From TMED14 sp041158165 (GTDB taxonomy: Bacteria > Bacteroidota > Bacteroidia > Flavobacteriales > Schleiferiaceae): a stretch of DNA of 41,082 nt. The DNA lies in assembly GCA_041158165.1 (NCBI GenBank), contig JBEBBW010000012.1, positions 1 through 41,082 on the forward strand, written 5' to 3'. Within the stretch, counting starts at the first letter, position 1. The number at the start of each line of letters is the position of its first letter. Positions 1 through 6,711 of this stretch are shown piece by piece. Below the pieces are notes generated by a model. The model searched no databases. It worked only from the letters and a program-made list of their open reading frames with translations, and was not told the origin of the DNA. The position numbers were made by a program, and so were the translations under genes.

Positions 1-296
1 AGGCGCGCCTTGAGGGGCACCGAAAACGTGAGTCCGCGCTCAATGCACTCCATTTCAGAGTAGCGCGGGGGATCCACAAAGTAGTCGAGGAACTCCAGCA
101 CAAACTGGTTGCGGCTGTCCGTAATCGGAAAGTTCTCGTTAAAGGTTTTGAAAAGGCCTTCGTCACTGCGGTTTTCCGGCTTGGTGTCAATTTGGAAAAA
201 ATCGCGGAAGGACTTGATTTGGATGTCCAGAAAATCGGGGCAGTCCGCCTGAGCGAAGGTGCTCGAAAAATTGATTCGCGGTTGTGCGTGCGCCAT
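1..296 (-). CDS. rpoB: RNA polymerase beta subunit, N-terminal part (cut by window edge)
   Basis: Only the first 98 codons are in the window. The start ATG lies at 296-294 and translation gives MAHAQPRINF, followed by the typical RpoB opening (PDFLDIQIKSF, then FPITDSRNQFVLEFLDY and SEMECIERGLTFSVPLKA). This is the beta-1 lobe start of the catalytic beta subunit of RNA polymerase. It follows rplL by 111 bases, the universal rplJL-rpoBC arrangement. A strong hairpin sits in that gap. Identity is secure; nothing can be said about the missing remainder. Confidence 0.96.
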   Translation of the reverse strand, partial: MAHAQPRINFSSTFAQADCPDFLDIQIKSFRDFFQIDTKPENRSDEGLFKTFNENFPITDSRNQFVLEFLDYFVDPPRYSEMECIERGLTFSVPLKAR

Positions 297-353
297 GGGG
301 CTTGGACGTAAATGGATGGATGGAACTTGTGGAAACACGAAAAGGTCTAGGGC

Positions 354-376
354 CCGGGGTCTAAAAACGACCCCGG
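354..376 (-). promoter_or_regulatory. Hairpin between rplL and rpoB (attenuator or processing site candidate)
   Basis: A perfect 8-bp inverted repeat (CCGGGGTC / GACCCCGG) with a 7-base loop lies between rplL and rpoB. In the transcribed direction it is followed by GGGCCCTAGACCTTTT, so there is no immediate U-run and it is not a standard intrinsic terminator. In E. coli the same gap holds a partial terminator and an RNase III site that set the ratio of L7/L12 to polymerase subunits. A comparable role here is inference. Confidence 0.5.
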
Positions 377-407
377 ACACCTAAACCAGGTAGGTTAGGC
401 AGCGCTC

Positions 408-785
408 TTACTTGAGCTCAACCTCGGCACCAGCCTCTTCAAGCTGCTTTTTGAGGGCTTCAGCCTCGTCCTTAGAAACGCCTTCCTTGATCGGAGCTGG
501 GGCTGCGTCAACCGCATCCTTAGCTTCCTTAAGACCAAGACCGGTCAGTTCCTTAACGACCTTAACAACGGCAAGCTTCTGAGCGCCAGCGTTCTTAAGG
601 ATTACGTCAAACGAAGACTTTTCCTCAGCAGCAGCTTCACCGCCAGCAGCAGGACCAGCAGCAACAGCAACAGCTGCAGCAGCGGGCTCAATGCCGTAGG
701 TTTCTTTGAGGTAGTCAGCGAGTTCTTTTACTTCTTTAACGGTGAGGTTCACCAAAGAATCGCCAAGTGATTTAATATCGGCCAT
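408..785 (-). CDS. rplL: 50S ribosomal protein bL12 (L7/L12)
   Basis: The 125-residue product has the standard L7/L12 plan: an N-terminal dimerisation helix region (LTVKEVKELADYLKETYGI), an Ala/Gly-rich flexible hinge (about residues 35-53), and the C-terminal factor-binding domain (FDVILKNAGAQKLAVVKVVKE, then GLGLKEAKDAVDAAP). It forms the ribosomal stalk that recruits translational GTPases such as EF-Tu, also encoded in this window. It follows rplJ by 61 bases, and L10 is the protein on which L12 dimers are mounted. Length is normal for the family. Confidence 0.98.
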   Translation of the reverse strand: MADIKSLGDSLVNLTVKEVKELADYLKETYGIEPAAAAVAVAAGPAAGGEAAAEEKSSFDVILKNAGAQKLAVVKVVKELTGLGLKEAKDAVDAAPAPIKEGVSKDEAEALKKQLEEAGAEVELK

Positions 786-846
786 GATTGGGATATTTAA
801 TTAGAAATGAAACAAATGCACAAGTTGGAAGCTGAGTGCGTAATCG

Positions 847-1371
847 TTAGGCTTTGCGCTCTTCGAGCGTTTTAAGCAAGCCTGCAATGGTTTGACCACC
901 GCCGCCTTGAAGGGCTGAAATAACGTTCTTCATCGGGCTCTCCAGCAAGAGGATGATATCTCCGATGAGTTCGTTCTTCGACTTCAGGTTGACGAGGGCG
1001 TCAAGTTGGTTGTCCCCAACAAAGATGGCCTCTTCTACGTAGGCACCTTTCAAAAGGGGCTTATCGCCTTTCTTGCGGAAGTCCTTGATCAATTTCGCTG
1101 GGGCGTTGCTCGCCTCAGAGATCATGATGCTTGAATTTCCCTTGAGGGCCGTGAACAGCTCGTCAAAATTCTTTGACGAACGCTCCATAGCCTTCTTCAG
1201 AAGGGCGTTCTTCACTACCGTCATCTTGATGTCTGCCTTGAAGCAAGCGCGGCGAAGGTCGCTCGTTTGCTCTGCATTCAGACCCGATGTATCGGCGATG
1301 TAAATGGTGTTGGTCGCCTCAAGAACCTTAACGAGGTCCTCGATTTGCTGGTTTTTCTCTTCGCGTGTCAT
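847..1371 (-). CDS. rplJ: 50S ribosomal protein uL10
   Basis: The 174-residue product matches L10: an N-terminal rRNA-binding domain (MTREEKNQQIEDLVKVLEATNTIYIADTSGL, ending near KFDELFTALKGNSSIMIS in the family alignment) and a C-terminal helix (ISALQGGGGQTIAGLLKTLEERK) that anchors bL12 dimers. It begins 11 bases after the rplA stop and precedes rplL by 61 bases, so it is part of the rplK-rplA-rplJ-rplL-rpoB transcript. L10 is a known translational autoregulator in other bacteria, but I see no clear leader structure in the short rplA-rplJ gap, so such control is not supported here. Confidence 0.97.
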   Translation of the reverse strand: MTREEKNQQIEDLVKVLEATNTIYIADTSGLNAEQTSDLRRACFKADIKMTVVKNALLKKAMERSSKNFDELFTALKGNSSIMISEASNAPAKLIKDFRKKGDKPLLKGAYVEEAIFVGDNQLDALVNLKSKNELIGDIILLLESPMKNVISALQGGGGQTIAGLLKTLEERKA

Positions 1372-1382
1372 AGTACGAAAGC

Positions 1383-2072
1383 TTACGCGTTTTTAGGTTC
1401 AATCGGAACGCCAGGACCCATCGTTGGGCTCAGCGTAATGCTCTTGATGTACGTGCCCTTGGCCGCAGAAGGCTTCAAGCGAACGAGGGTTTTGAGCACT
1501 TCATCAGCGTTGTCGCGGAGGTTCTCAGCAGAGAACGACACCTTGCCAATACCAGCGTGCACAATACCGTAGCGGTCAACTTTGAAGTCAATCTTACCTG
1601 CCTTCACCTCGCGAACGGCCTTGCCCACTTCCATGGTCACGGTACCCGTCTTGGGGTTTGGCATCAAGCCACGCGGTCCGAGTACGCGACCCAAGGGGCC
1701 GAGCTTACCCATGGCCGCCGGAACCGTGATGATCACGTCCACGTCGGTCCAACCGTTCTTGATTTTGTCGAGGTACTCGTCCATACCAACGAAATCGGCA
1801 CCCGCTTCTTTGGCTTCGGCCTCCTTGTCGGGAGTAACGAGCGCAAGAACACGAATGGTCTTACCGGTTCCGTGGGGAAGGCTCACCGTTCCGCGAACCA
1901 TTTGGTTGGCTTTACGCGGGTCAACACCCAGGCGCACAGCCAGATCCACACTTCCGTCAAACTTGGTAGTGGAGACTTCCTTCACAAGGGCCGAAGCCTC
2001 TTCGAGGTTGTAGAGCTTGCCCGGCTGAATCTTCGCCGCGGCTGCTTTCATCTTTTTCGTCATCGTTGCCAT
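1383..2072 (-). CDS. rplA: 50S ribosomal protein uL1
   Basis: The 229-residue product is a full-length L1. Landmarks are the early FDGSVDLAVRLGVDPRKANQMVRGTVSLPHGTGK block and the signature MPNPKTGTV with GKIDFKVDRYGIVHAGIGKVSF. L1 binds 23S rRNA at the E-site stalk and helps release deacylated tRNA. It lies 12 bases after rplK and 11 bases before rplJ. The start at 2072 (MATMTKKMK) gives the normal length; an internal ATG three codons later is a less likely alternative. Confidence 0.97.
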   Translation of the reverse strand: MATMTKKMKAAAAKIQPGKLYNLEEASALVKEVSTTKFDGSVDLAVRLGVDPRKANQMVRGTVSLPHGTGKTIRVLALVTPDKEAEAKEAGADFVGMDEYLDKIKNGWTDVDVIITVPAAMGKLGPLGRVLGPRGLMPNPKTGTVTMEVGKAVREVKAGKIDFKVDRYGIVHAGIGKVSFSAENLRDNADEVLKTLVRLKPSAAKGTYIKSITLSPTMGPGVPIEPKNA

Positions 2073-2084
2073 AGTTTATTCGGA

Positions 2085-2525
2085 TTATGCCTGAGGCTTG
2101 GTTCCGGTTACGGTGATACCCATGCTGCGCGCGGTTCCAGCTACCATGCTCATGGCGCTGTCCATCGTGAAGCAGTTGAGGTCCACCATCTTGTCTTCAG
2201 CGATAGCTTGGATTTGCTGCCAAGTCACCTTGCCTACTTTGTTGCGGTTCGGTACGCCCGATCCGCTCTTCAGTTTGGCTGCTTCCAAAAGCTGCACCGC
2301 AACAGGCGGTTGCTTGATGATAAAGTCAAACGACTTATCAGTGTAAACCGTGATAACTACCGGAAGCAGTTTACCAGGCTTATCTTGAGTACGCGCATTA
2401 AACTGCTTGCAGAACTCCATGATGTTCACGCCCTTCGCACCAAGTGCGGGGCCCACCGGAGGAGACGGGTTCGCGGCGCCACCGCGGACCTGCAGCTTAA
2501 CCATCGCGCTGATTTCCTTTGCCAT
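2085..2525 (-). CDS. rplK: 50S ribosomal protein uL11
   Basis: The 146-residue product is L11. It shows the N-terminal domain (MAKEISAMVKLQVRGGAANPSPPVGPALG, with the proline-rich 'ANPSPPVGPALG' loop bound by thiostrepton in other bacteria) and the C-terminal rRNA-binding domain (GKVTWQQIQAIAEDKM, MDSAMSMVAGTARSMGI). It is part of the GTPase-associated centre together with L10/L12. It comes 77 bases after nusG; that gap shows no clear promoter, so co-transcription with secE-nusG is likely. Confidence 0.97.
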   Translation of the reverse strand: MAKEISAMVKLQVRGGAANPSPPVGPALGAKGVNIMEFCKQFNARTQDKPGKLLPVVITVYTDKSFDFIIKQPPVAVQLLEAAKLKSGSGVPNRNKVGKVTWQQIQAIAEDKMVDLNCFTMDSAMSMVAGTARSMGITVTGTKPQA

Positions 2526-2602
2526 TGTTTGTTGTTATTACTTTTCGTACTTGAGTGCCGCTGCGGTTGGAAGCTCCGCTTGGCTATCGGTTGCTCACAC
2601 CG

Positions 2603-3154
2603 TTAATTTTCTTTCTCTACTTGCATGAAACCAAGTTCAAGCGGCGTCTTGCGGCCAAAAATCTTGACCATAACCTCCAGCTTGCGCTTGTCTTCGTGAA
2701 TTTTCTCAATCGTGCCGATGAAGTCACGGAACGGACCGTCAATAACCTTGACGCTCTCGCCCAGAACAAACGGTACTGATACGTGATCGGCGCTTTCGGC
2801 GAGCTCGTCGACTTTACCCAACATACGGTTCACTTCAGCCGCACGCAAGGGGGTAGGATCACCGCCTTTGGTCTCACTGAGGAATCCGATAACGCCCGGA
2901 ATGTTTTTGAGGACGTGCACCAACTCACCGGTCAAAATGCCCTCGAGCATGATGTAGCCTGGGAAGAAGTTGCGCTCTTTGAGCACCTTCTTTCCGTTGC
3001 GAATCTGGTACACCTTTTCGGTCGGAATCAGCACTTGACCGAGCAACGATGCCATGCCGGTGCGCTGAACTTCCTGTTCAATGTGTGACTTGGTCTTGTT
3101 CTCTTGGCCGCTGATTGCGCGAACCACGTACCACTTCATTCCTTCGGTTGACAT
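2603..3154 (-). CDS. nusG: Transcription termination/antitermination factor NusG
   Basis: The product (183 residues from the ATG at 3154) has the NGN domain (MKWYVVRAISGQENKTKSHIE, RNFFPGYIML, NIPGVIGFL) and a C-terminal KOW domain (VKVIDGPFRDFIGTIEKI, RKLEVMVKIFGRKTPLEL). NusG binds the RNA polymerase clamp, suppresses pausing and couples transcription to Rho or the ribosome. The reading frame stays open to 3217 upstream, but that extension overlaps secE and does not look like NusG. The ATG at 3154, four bases after the secE stop, or the Met five codons later, is therefore preferred. The secE-nusG pairing is universal. Confidence 0.96.
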   Translation of the reverse strand: MSTEGMKWYVVRAISGQENKTKSHIEQEVQRTGMASLLGQVLIPTEKVYQIRNGKKVLKERNFFPGYIMLEGILTGELVHVLKNIPGVIGFLSETKGGDPTPLRAAEVNRMLGKVDELAESADHVSVPFVLGESVKVIDGPFRDFIGTIEKIHEDKRKLEVMVKIFGRKTPLELGFMQVEKEN

Positions 3155-3158
3155 GAGC

Positions 3159-3353
3159 TTAAGCGAAGATGGAGTAAACGAAATCGAGAACGGTAGATAA
3201 GCCCTTGTCCATAGCAAAGACGATCAAGGCAAAAACAAGGGACGCGACAATCACGACCACTGCGCTGCGCTGGAGGATTATCCAGGTGGGCCAAGTGGTG
3301 CGGTGGGCAAATTCTTGCCAAGATTCGCGTAGGTACGAGCGGAGCGCTTCCAT
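3159..3353 (-). CDS. secE: Preprotein translocase subunit SecE
   Basis: A 64-residue protein with an amphipathic N-terminal helix (YLRESWQEFAHRTTWPTW, the conserved E-x-x-x-V/F-x-W-P motif) and one transmembrane helix (about residues 32-58). This is the short single-span form of SecE, which clamps SecY in the Sec translocon. It sits between tRNA-Trp and nusG and ends four bases before nusG, the usual place in bacteria. SecD/SecF and YidC, its functional partners, are encoded elsewhere in this window. Confidence 0.95.
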   Translation of the reverse strand: MEALRSYLRESWQEFAHRTTWPTWIILQRSAVVVIVASLVFALIVFAMDKGLSTVLDFVYSIFA

Positions 3354-3394
3354 GTTCCTTTTTATTTGATCGTTCGTTAGCTAATGAGTTTTTG

Positions 3395-3465
3395 CACGGG
3401 TGGAGAGATTCGAACTCCCATCAATGGTTTTGGAGACCACTATTCTACCCTTGAACTACACCCGT
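3395..3465 (-). tRNA. tRNA-Trp (CCA)
   Basis: On the minus strand a full cloverleaf can be drawn. The 7-bp acceptor is ACGGGTG/CACCCGT. The anticodon stem is GTGGT/ACCAT with loop CTCCAAA, anticodon CCA. The T-arm is GGGAGTTCGAATCTCTCC-like. The discriminator is G and the 3' CCA is not encoded. It lies between tuf and secE, a position often taken by tRNA-Trp in Bacteroidota and other phyla. Confidence 0.93.
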
Positions 3466-3473
3466 AGACGAGA

Positions 3474-3500
3474 AAAGGTACCCCGGAATTCCGGGGCACC
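3474..3500 (-). terminator. Stem-loop after tuf, terminator-like
   Basis: The palindrome CCCCGGAATTCCGGGG (3481-3496), extended by GGT/ACC and one G-T pair, forms a 12-bp stem with almost no loop. In the transcribed direction it is followed by TTTTCTCG. It lies between the tuf stop and tRNA-Trp. It could partly terminate tuf transcripts or mark a processing point ahead of the tRNA. Because secE-nusG-rpl genes follow with no clear promoter, substantial read-through is expected. Confidence 0.6.
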
Positions 3501-3522
3501 TCTAACCCGTAACAGAGTCCTC

Positions 3523-4710
3523 TTAGTCGAGGAGTTCCGTGATCTGGCCAGCGCCTACGGTACGGCCACCCTCACGGATAGCGAAACGCAGACCCTTGCT
3601 AAGTGCAACCGGTGCGATGAGGTTAACCTCGATCGTAAGGTTGTCACCTGGCATTACCATCTCCGTGCCGGCGGGGAGCATGATCTCACCCGTTACGTCC
3701 GTGGTGCGGAGGTAGAACTGAGGACGGTACTTGTTGTGGAACGGCGTGTGACGGCCACCCTCTTCCTTCTTCAGGATGTACACCTCAGCCTTGAACTTGG
3801 CGTGGGGCTTCTGAGAGTTCGTCTTAGCGATAACCATACCGCGACGGATTTGCGCCTTGTCGATACCGCGGAGCAGGAGACCTACGTTGTCACCAGCCTC
3901 ACCGCGGTCAAGGATCTTGCGGAACATTTCCACACCCGTGATGGTAGAGGTCAATTTCTCGTCACCGAAACCGATGATGTCTACACCGTCGCCAGTGTTT
4001 GCAACACCCGTCTCAATACGGCCCGTAGCAACGGTACCGCGACCCGTGATCGTGAACACGTCTTCGATCGGCATCAAGAAGTCCTTGTCCTTGTCGCGAA
4101 CAGGCTCTTCGATCCAAGCGTCAACTGAGTTCATCAACTCCATAACGGTGTCAACCCACTTCGGCTCGCCGTTCAAGCCACCAAGAGCTGAACCTTTGAT
4201 AACTGGAGTGTTGTCGCCGTCGTACTTGTAGAACGAAAGAAGGTCGCGGATTTCCATTTCAACGAGCTCGAGGAGTTCCTCGTCGTCAACCATGTCAACC
4301 TTGTTCATGAAAACTACGATGCGGGGTACACCAACCTGACGGGCAAGCAGGATGTGCTCGCGGGTCTGGGGCATAGGACCGTCGGTAGCAGCTACAACGA
4401 GGATGGCGCCGTCCATCTGGGCAGCACCCGTAACCATGTTCTTTACGTAGTCAGCGTGGCCCGGGCAGTCAACGTGCGCGTAGTGGCGGTTTGCTGTTTC
4501 GTATTCAACGTGGGCGGTGTTGATGGTGATACCGCGCTCTTTCTCTTCAGGAGCAGCGTCGATTGAGTCGAAGCTACGAGCCTGAGAAAGACCGGCTTGG
4601 GCCAATACCGAAGTGATAGCAGCCGTGAGGGTGGTTTTACCGTGGTCAACGTGACCAATGGTACCGATGTTGAGGTGCGGTTTGTTCCGCACGAAATTCT
4701 CCTTTGCCAT
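3523..4710 (-). CDS. tuf: Elongation factor Tu
   Basis: The 395-residue product is full-length EF-Tu. GTPase motifs are visible: G1 GHVDHGKT (about 19-26), G2 RGITI, G3 DCPGHADYVKNM, G4 NKVD and G5 SAL. Domains 2 and 3 follow (FTITGRGTVATGRIETG; RPQFYLRTTDVTGEI; MPGDN; RFAIREGGRTVGAGQI). EF-Tu delivers aminoacyl-tRNA to the ribosome. It is preceded by four tRNA genes that share its promoter (5202-5231), coupling tRNA and EF-Tu supply. No second tuf copy is present in the window. Confidence 0.98.
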   Translation of the reverse strand: MAKENFVRNKPHLNIGTIGHVDHGKTTLTAAITSVLAQAGLSQARSFDSIDAAPEEKERGITINTAHVEYETANRHYAHVDCPGHADYVKNMVTGAAQMDGAILVVAATDGPMPQTREHILLARQVGVPRIVVFMNKVDMVDDEELLELVEMEIRDLLSFYKYDGDNTPVIKGSALGGLNGEPKWVDTVMELMNSVDAWIEEPVRDKDKDFLMPIEDVFTITGRGTVATGRIETGVANTGDGVDIIGFGDEKLTSTITGVEMFRKILDRGEAGDNVGLLLRGIDKAQIRRGMVIAKTNSQKPHAKFKAEVYILKKEEGGRHTPFHNKYRPQFYLRTTDVTGEIMLPAGTEMVMPGDNLTIEVNLIAPVALSKGLRFAIREGGRTVGAGQITELLD

Positions 4711-4761
4711 TGCGAATTAGAGAGTTAAGAGAGATTAATAAAACCTGTACTGTGAACGTTG

Positions 4762-4833
4762 AGCCAATGGCGGGAATTGAACCCGCGACCTTTTCCTTAC
4801 CAAGGAAACGCTCTACCCCTGAGCTACATCGGC
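4762..4833 (-). tRNA. tRNA-Thr (GGT)
   Basis: The acceptor is GCCGATG paired with CATTGGC (one G-U pair). The anticodon stem is TTTCC/GGAAA with loop TTGGTAA, anticodon GGT. The T-arm is CGGGTTCAATTCCCG. The discriminator is T; CCA is not encoded. It lies just upstream of tuf and begins two bases after the CCA end of tRNA-Gly. Confidence 0.93.
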
Positions 4834-4835
4834 GG

Positions 4836-4911
4836 TGGAGCGGAAGACGGGATTCGAACCCGCGACCCTCAGCTTGGAAGGCTGATGCTCTACCAACTGA
4901 GCTACTTCCGC
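4836..4911 (-). tRNA. tRNA-Gly (TCC)
   Basis: The acceptor is GCGGAAG/CTTCCGC. The anticodon stem is TCAGC/GCTGA with loop CTTCCAA, anticodon TCC. The T-arm is CGGGTTCGAATCCCG. The discriminator is T, followed by an encoded CCA (4838-4836). It is the only one of the five tRNAs here whose gene carries CCA. Confidence 0.94.
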
Positions 4912-4923
4912 GGTAAGCTGTTG

Positions 4924-5005
4924 TGGGAGTAGATGGACTCGAACCACCGATGCCGTTAGGCGACAGATTTACAGTCTGCTGCAATAGCCACTATGCGATA
5001 CTCCC
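4924..5005 (-). tRNA. tRNA-Tyr (GTA)
   Basis: The acceptor is GGGAGTA/TACTCCC. The anticodon arm is GCAGA/TCTGT with loop CTGTAAA, anticodon GTA. A long class II variable arm (CGCCTAACGGCATCG region) is present, as expected for bacterial tRNA-Tyr. The discriminator is A; CCA is not encoded. Confidence 0.94.
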
Positions 5006-5051
5006 AATGTACAGTTTTAGTACAAAAACTTCGCACCCTGCAGAGCATAAG

Positions 5052-5124
5052 AGCCAGCAGAGGGACTCGAACCCCCGACCCACTGATTACAAATCAGTAG
5101 CTCTACCAACTGAGCTATGCTGGC
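5052..5124 (-). tRNA. tRNA-Thr (TGT)
   Basis: The acceptor is GCCAGCA/TGCTGGC. The anticodon stem is ACTGA/TCAGT with loop TTTGTAA, anticodon TGT. The T-arm is GGGGGTTCGAGTCCCTC. The discriminator is T; CCA is not encoded. It is the first gene of the Thr-Tyr-Gly-Thr-tuf transcript. Confidence 0.94.
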
Positions 5125-5201
5125 TTAGGGGACTACGCCCTGCAGTGCGCGAAAAAGAACGTTGCTGCCCGTGCAGCACGGCCGCTTTTTCAAACGGACT
5201 G

Positions 5202-5231
5202 CAAATGTAGACAAAAAAGCGATTATTTCAA
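5202..5231 (-). promoter_or_regulatory. Promoter of the tRNA-tuf operon (Bacteroidota -33/-7 type)
   Basis: On the minus strand TTG (5231-5229) is separated by 19 bases from TACATTTG (5209-5202). This matches the Bacteroidota sigma factor consensus TTG-N17-23-TAnnTTTG in both elements and spacing. Transcription would begin near 5195, about 70 bases before tRNA-Thr(TGT). The -33 part overlaps the end of hpf. It is the best complete promoter in the window, as expected for a highly expressed tRNA/EF-Tu operon. Confidence 0.75.
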
Positions 5232-5234
5232 TAC

Positions 5235-5546
5235 CTACTTTGCCCTTCGTAGCTTTTTTGTTTTGGCTTTGGTTTCGCGGGCTACTCGGCGCAAGCGATC
5301 CACTGCCATGTTTAGCGCTTTTTCAAAGGTTTTGGCCTCCTTGCGCACCACCAAATCTTCGCCGGGAACGTGGAGCGTTACCTCCGCTATTTTATTCTCG
5401 CTTAGGTGGTTGTTGTCAATTTTAAAGTACACGGTGGCGTGAACGGCACGCTGGTACACTTGGTTAATGCGCTCAAGGCGCTGGTTGGCAAACGAAACAA
5501 GGCGATCACTGGCCTTGAATTGAATGGCACGAACTTCTACAACCAT
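5235..5546 (-). CDS. hpf: Ribosome hibernation-promoting factor, short form (HPF/YfiA family)
   Basis: The 103-residue protein has the beta-alpha-beta-beta-beta-alpha plan of the S30AE domain: VEVRAIQFKASDRLVSFANQ, VYQRAVHATVYFKID, NKIAEVTLHVPGEDLVVRKEAKTFEKALNMAVDRL, and a basic tail (ETKAKTKKLRRAK). This family binds the 30S subunit at the tRNA/mRNA channel and inactivates or dimerises ribosomes in stationary phase. It lacks the C-terminal dimerisation domain of long HPF. It lies 29 bases after the recombinase gene and directly before the tRNA-tuf promoter. Confidence 0.92.
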   Translation of the reverse strand: MVVEVRAIQFKASDRLVSFANQRLERINQVYQRAVHATVYFKIDNNHLSENKIAEVTLHVPGEDLVVRKEAKTFEKALNMAVDRLRRVARETKAKTKKLRRAK

Positions 5547-5575
5547 GGCAATGGGGGATTTAGGCTGCGCCTCCC

Positions 5576-6439
5576 CTATCGGCCGCGGGGATGGGCGCGT
5601 TGGTAGACCGATTTGAGTTGTTCCACCGACGCATGGGTATAGACTTGCGTGGCCGATAAATTCGCGTGCCCTAAAAGCTCGCGGATCACCGTAAGATCTG
5701 CACCCAGGTCAAGCAAGTGCGTCGCAAAGGTGTGCCGCAGGGCATGCGGACCCAAATGCTCGCTCGAGCTTGCCCTTTGAAGGTACGATTTTACAATGGA
5801 ATACACGCTACGCGGGTCCAATAATTTTCCTTTCGGCGTGCAAAAAAGATAGGGGCTTACCGGTTGCCACTCGCTTCGGTGGCGCTCGTACATCGTGAGC
5901 CACTCAGGAAGTAGCGGAATTTCGCGCTCCTTGTTGCCCTTACCCACTACCCTGAGGGTTGTGCCGTGAACGTGGGCATAGGTTAAACTGAGGAGTTCCG
6001 CTCGGCGAATTCCGACCGCGTACAGCGTGAGCAATAAAAATTGGTCCCGGCGTCCGACTGCGTCGTCGTCAAACGCACTCGGGTCGAGCAGGGCTTCTAC
6101 TTCGGGCGCCGTGAGTGCGCGCACCACCCTACTGGGCGTACGCAGCAGCGGCACACCTTGGGCGGGGTTCACCACGTCAGGGTTTCGAGCCACAAGCCAC
6201 TGGTAGTAGGTGCGCACCGCGCTAAGTTTTCGGTTGACGGAACGTGCGTTAGTCCCTGTTTGGACTAAGTCAGTGACCCACGACCGCACGTGGGCTCGGG
6301 TTGCCCCCTCTGCGCGAGGCATGCCCAGCGCATGTTCGGCGTAGTGCATCCACTGGGAAATGTCTGCAGCGTATGCCGTCACCGTCGCCTGTGATCGGCG
6401 ACGCTCCCAACGCAAGTAGTCTAGGAATTCGTCAAGCAT
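5576..6439 (-). CDS. xerC: Tyrosine recombinase, XerC/XerD-like
   Basis: The 287-residue protein has an N-terminal SAM-like core-binding domain (FLDYLRWERRRSQATVTAYAADI, about 5-85) and a C-terminal catalytic domain. All catalytic residues are visible: Arg145 in GIRRAE, Lys167 in VGKGNK, His232/Arg235 in HALRHT, His258 in LLGHAN and nucleophile Tyr267 in VYTH. The size and full catalytic set fit the chromosome dimer resolvases acting at dif rather than an integrase of a mobile element. The gene sits between rpsU and hpf in a housekeeping context. Its ATG immediately follows the T-run of the rpsU terminator. XerC versus XerD cannot be settled from sequence alone. Confidence 0.9.
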   Translation of the reverse strand: MLDEFLDYLRWERRRSQATVTAYAADISQWMHYAEHALGMPRAEGATRAHVRSWVTDLVQTGTNARSVNRKLSAVRTYYQWLVARNPDVVNPAQGVPLLRTPSRVVRALTAPEVEALLDPSAFDDDAVGRRDQFLLLTLYAVGIRRAELLSLTYAHVHGTTLRVVGKGNKEREIPLLPEWLTMYERHRSEWQPVSPYLFCTPKGKLLDPRSVYSIVKSYLQRASSSEHLGPHALRHTFATHLLDLGADLTVIRELLGHANLSATQVYTHASVEQLKSVYQRAHPRGR

Positions 6440-6467
6440 AAAAAAAGCCCCGAGGGTACTCGAGGCT
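6440..6467 (-). terminator. Intrinsic terminator of rpsU
   Basis: In the transcribed direction AGCCTCGAG-TACC-CTCGGGGCT forms a 9-bp stem (one G-U pair) with a 4-base loop, followed by a run of T that ends exactly at the ATG of the recombinase gene. This is a textbook intrinsic terminator 21 bases after the rpsU stop. Confidence 0.9.
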
Positions 6468-6488
6468 GAAATTAGGTCAAGGAACCAC

Positions 6489-6683
6489 TTATTCGGCGTC
6501 TTTCAAACGAAGACCCTGAACGTAGGTAGCCTTGATGATCTCTTTGCGGCGATTCACCGAGCCTTTGGTGAATTGCTGGCGGCTGCGCAGTTGGCGCATT
6601 GTGCCGGTTTTGTCGAATTTGCGCTTGTAGCGCTTTAGCGCGCGCTCAATTCCTTCACCTTCTTTAACTTGTACTACTAGCAT
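6489..6683 (-). CDS. rpsU: 30S ribosomal protein bS21
   Basis: The 64-residue basic protein is bS21 (MLVVQVKEGEGIERALKRYKRKFDKTG, RQQFTKGSVNRRKEIIKATYVQ). bS21 binds near the 3' end of 16S rRNA. In Bacteroidota it is reported, with bS6 and bS18, to help sequester the anti-Shine-Dalgarno tail. The gene is monocistronic by its signals: its own -7 element at 6719-6712, an exceptionally strong Shine-Dalgarno at about 6703-6692, and a terminator right after the stop. Confidence 0.96.
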   Translation of the reverse strand: MLVVQVKEGEGIERALKRYKRKFDKTGTMRQLRSRQQFTKGSVNRRKEIIKATYVQGLRLKDAE

Positions 6684-6703
6684 AATGGGGACACCTCCTC
6701 TCT
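6684..6703 (-). promoter_or_regulatory. Strong, extended Shine-Dalgarno of rpsU
   Basis: The leader reads AGAGAGGAGGTG ending 8 bases before the ATG. It pairs with the 16S 3' tail complement (AGAAAGGAGGTG) in 11 of 12 positions. No other gene in the window has anything comparable. This fits published work on Flavobacterium in which rpsU keeps a strong Shine-Dalgarno and is translated preferentially by ribosomes lacking bS21, giving autogenous control. Confidence 0.85.
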
Positions 6704-6711
6704 TTGGGCTG

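Noticed and set aside
640..690. Short GCA/GCT-rich repetitive stretch resembling a microsatellite
   Set aside because: It encodes the normal Ala/Gly hinge of bL12 and is not an independent repeat.
4646..4984. 112-codon ORF across the tRNA cluster
   Set aside because: It reads through three well-formed tRNAs and the tuf start; it is a shadow of structural RNA genes.
5576..6439. Tyrosine recombinase as evidence of an integrated mobile element
   Set aside because: No att-like direct repeats, phage genes or composition change flank it; size, context and complete catalytic set fit a housekeeping Xer recombinase despite the nearby tRNAs.
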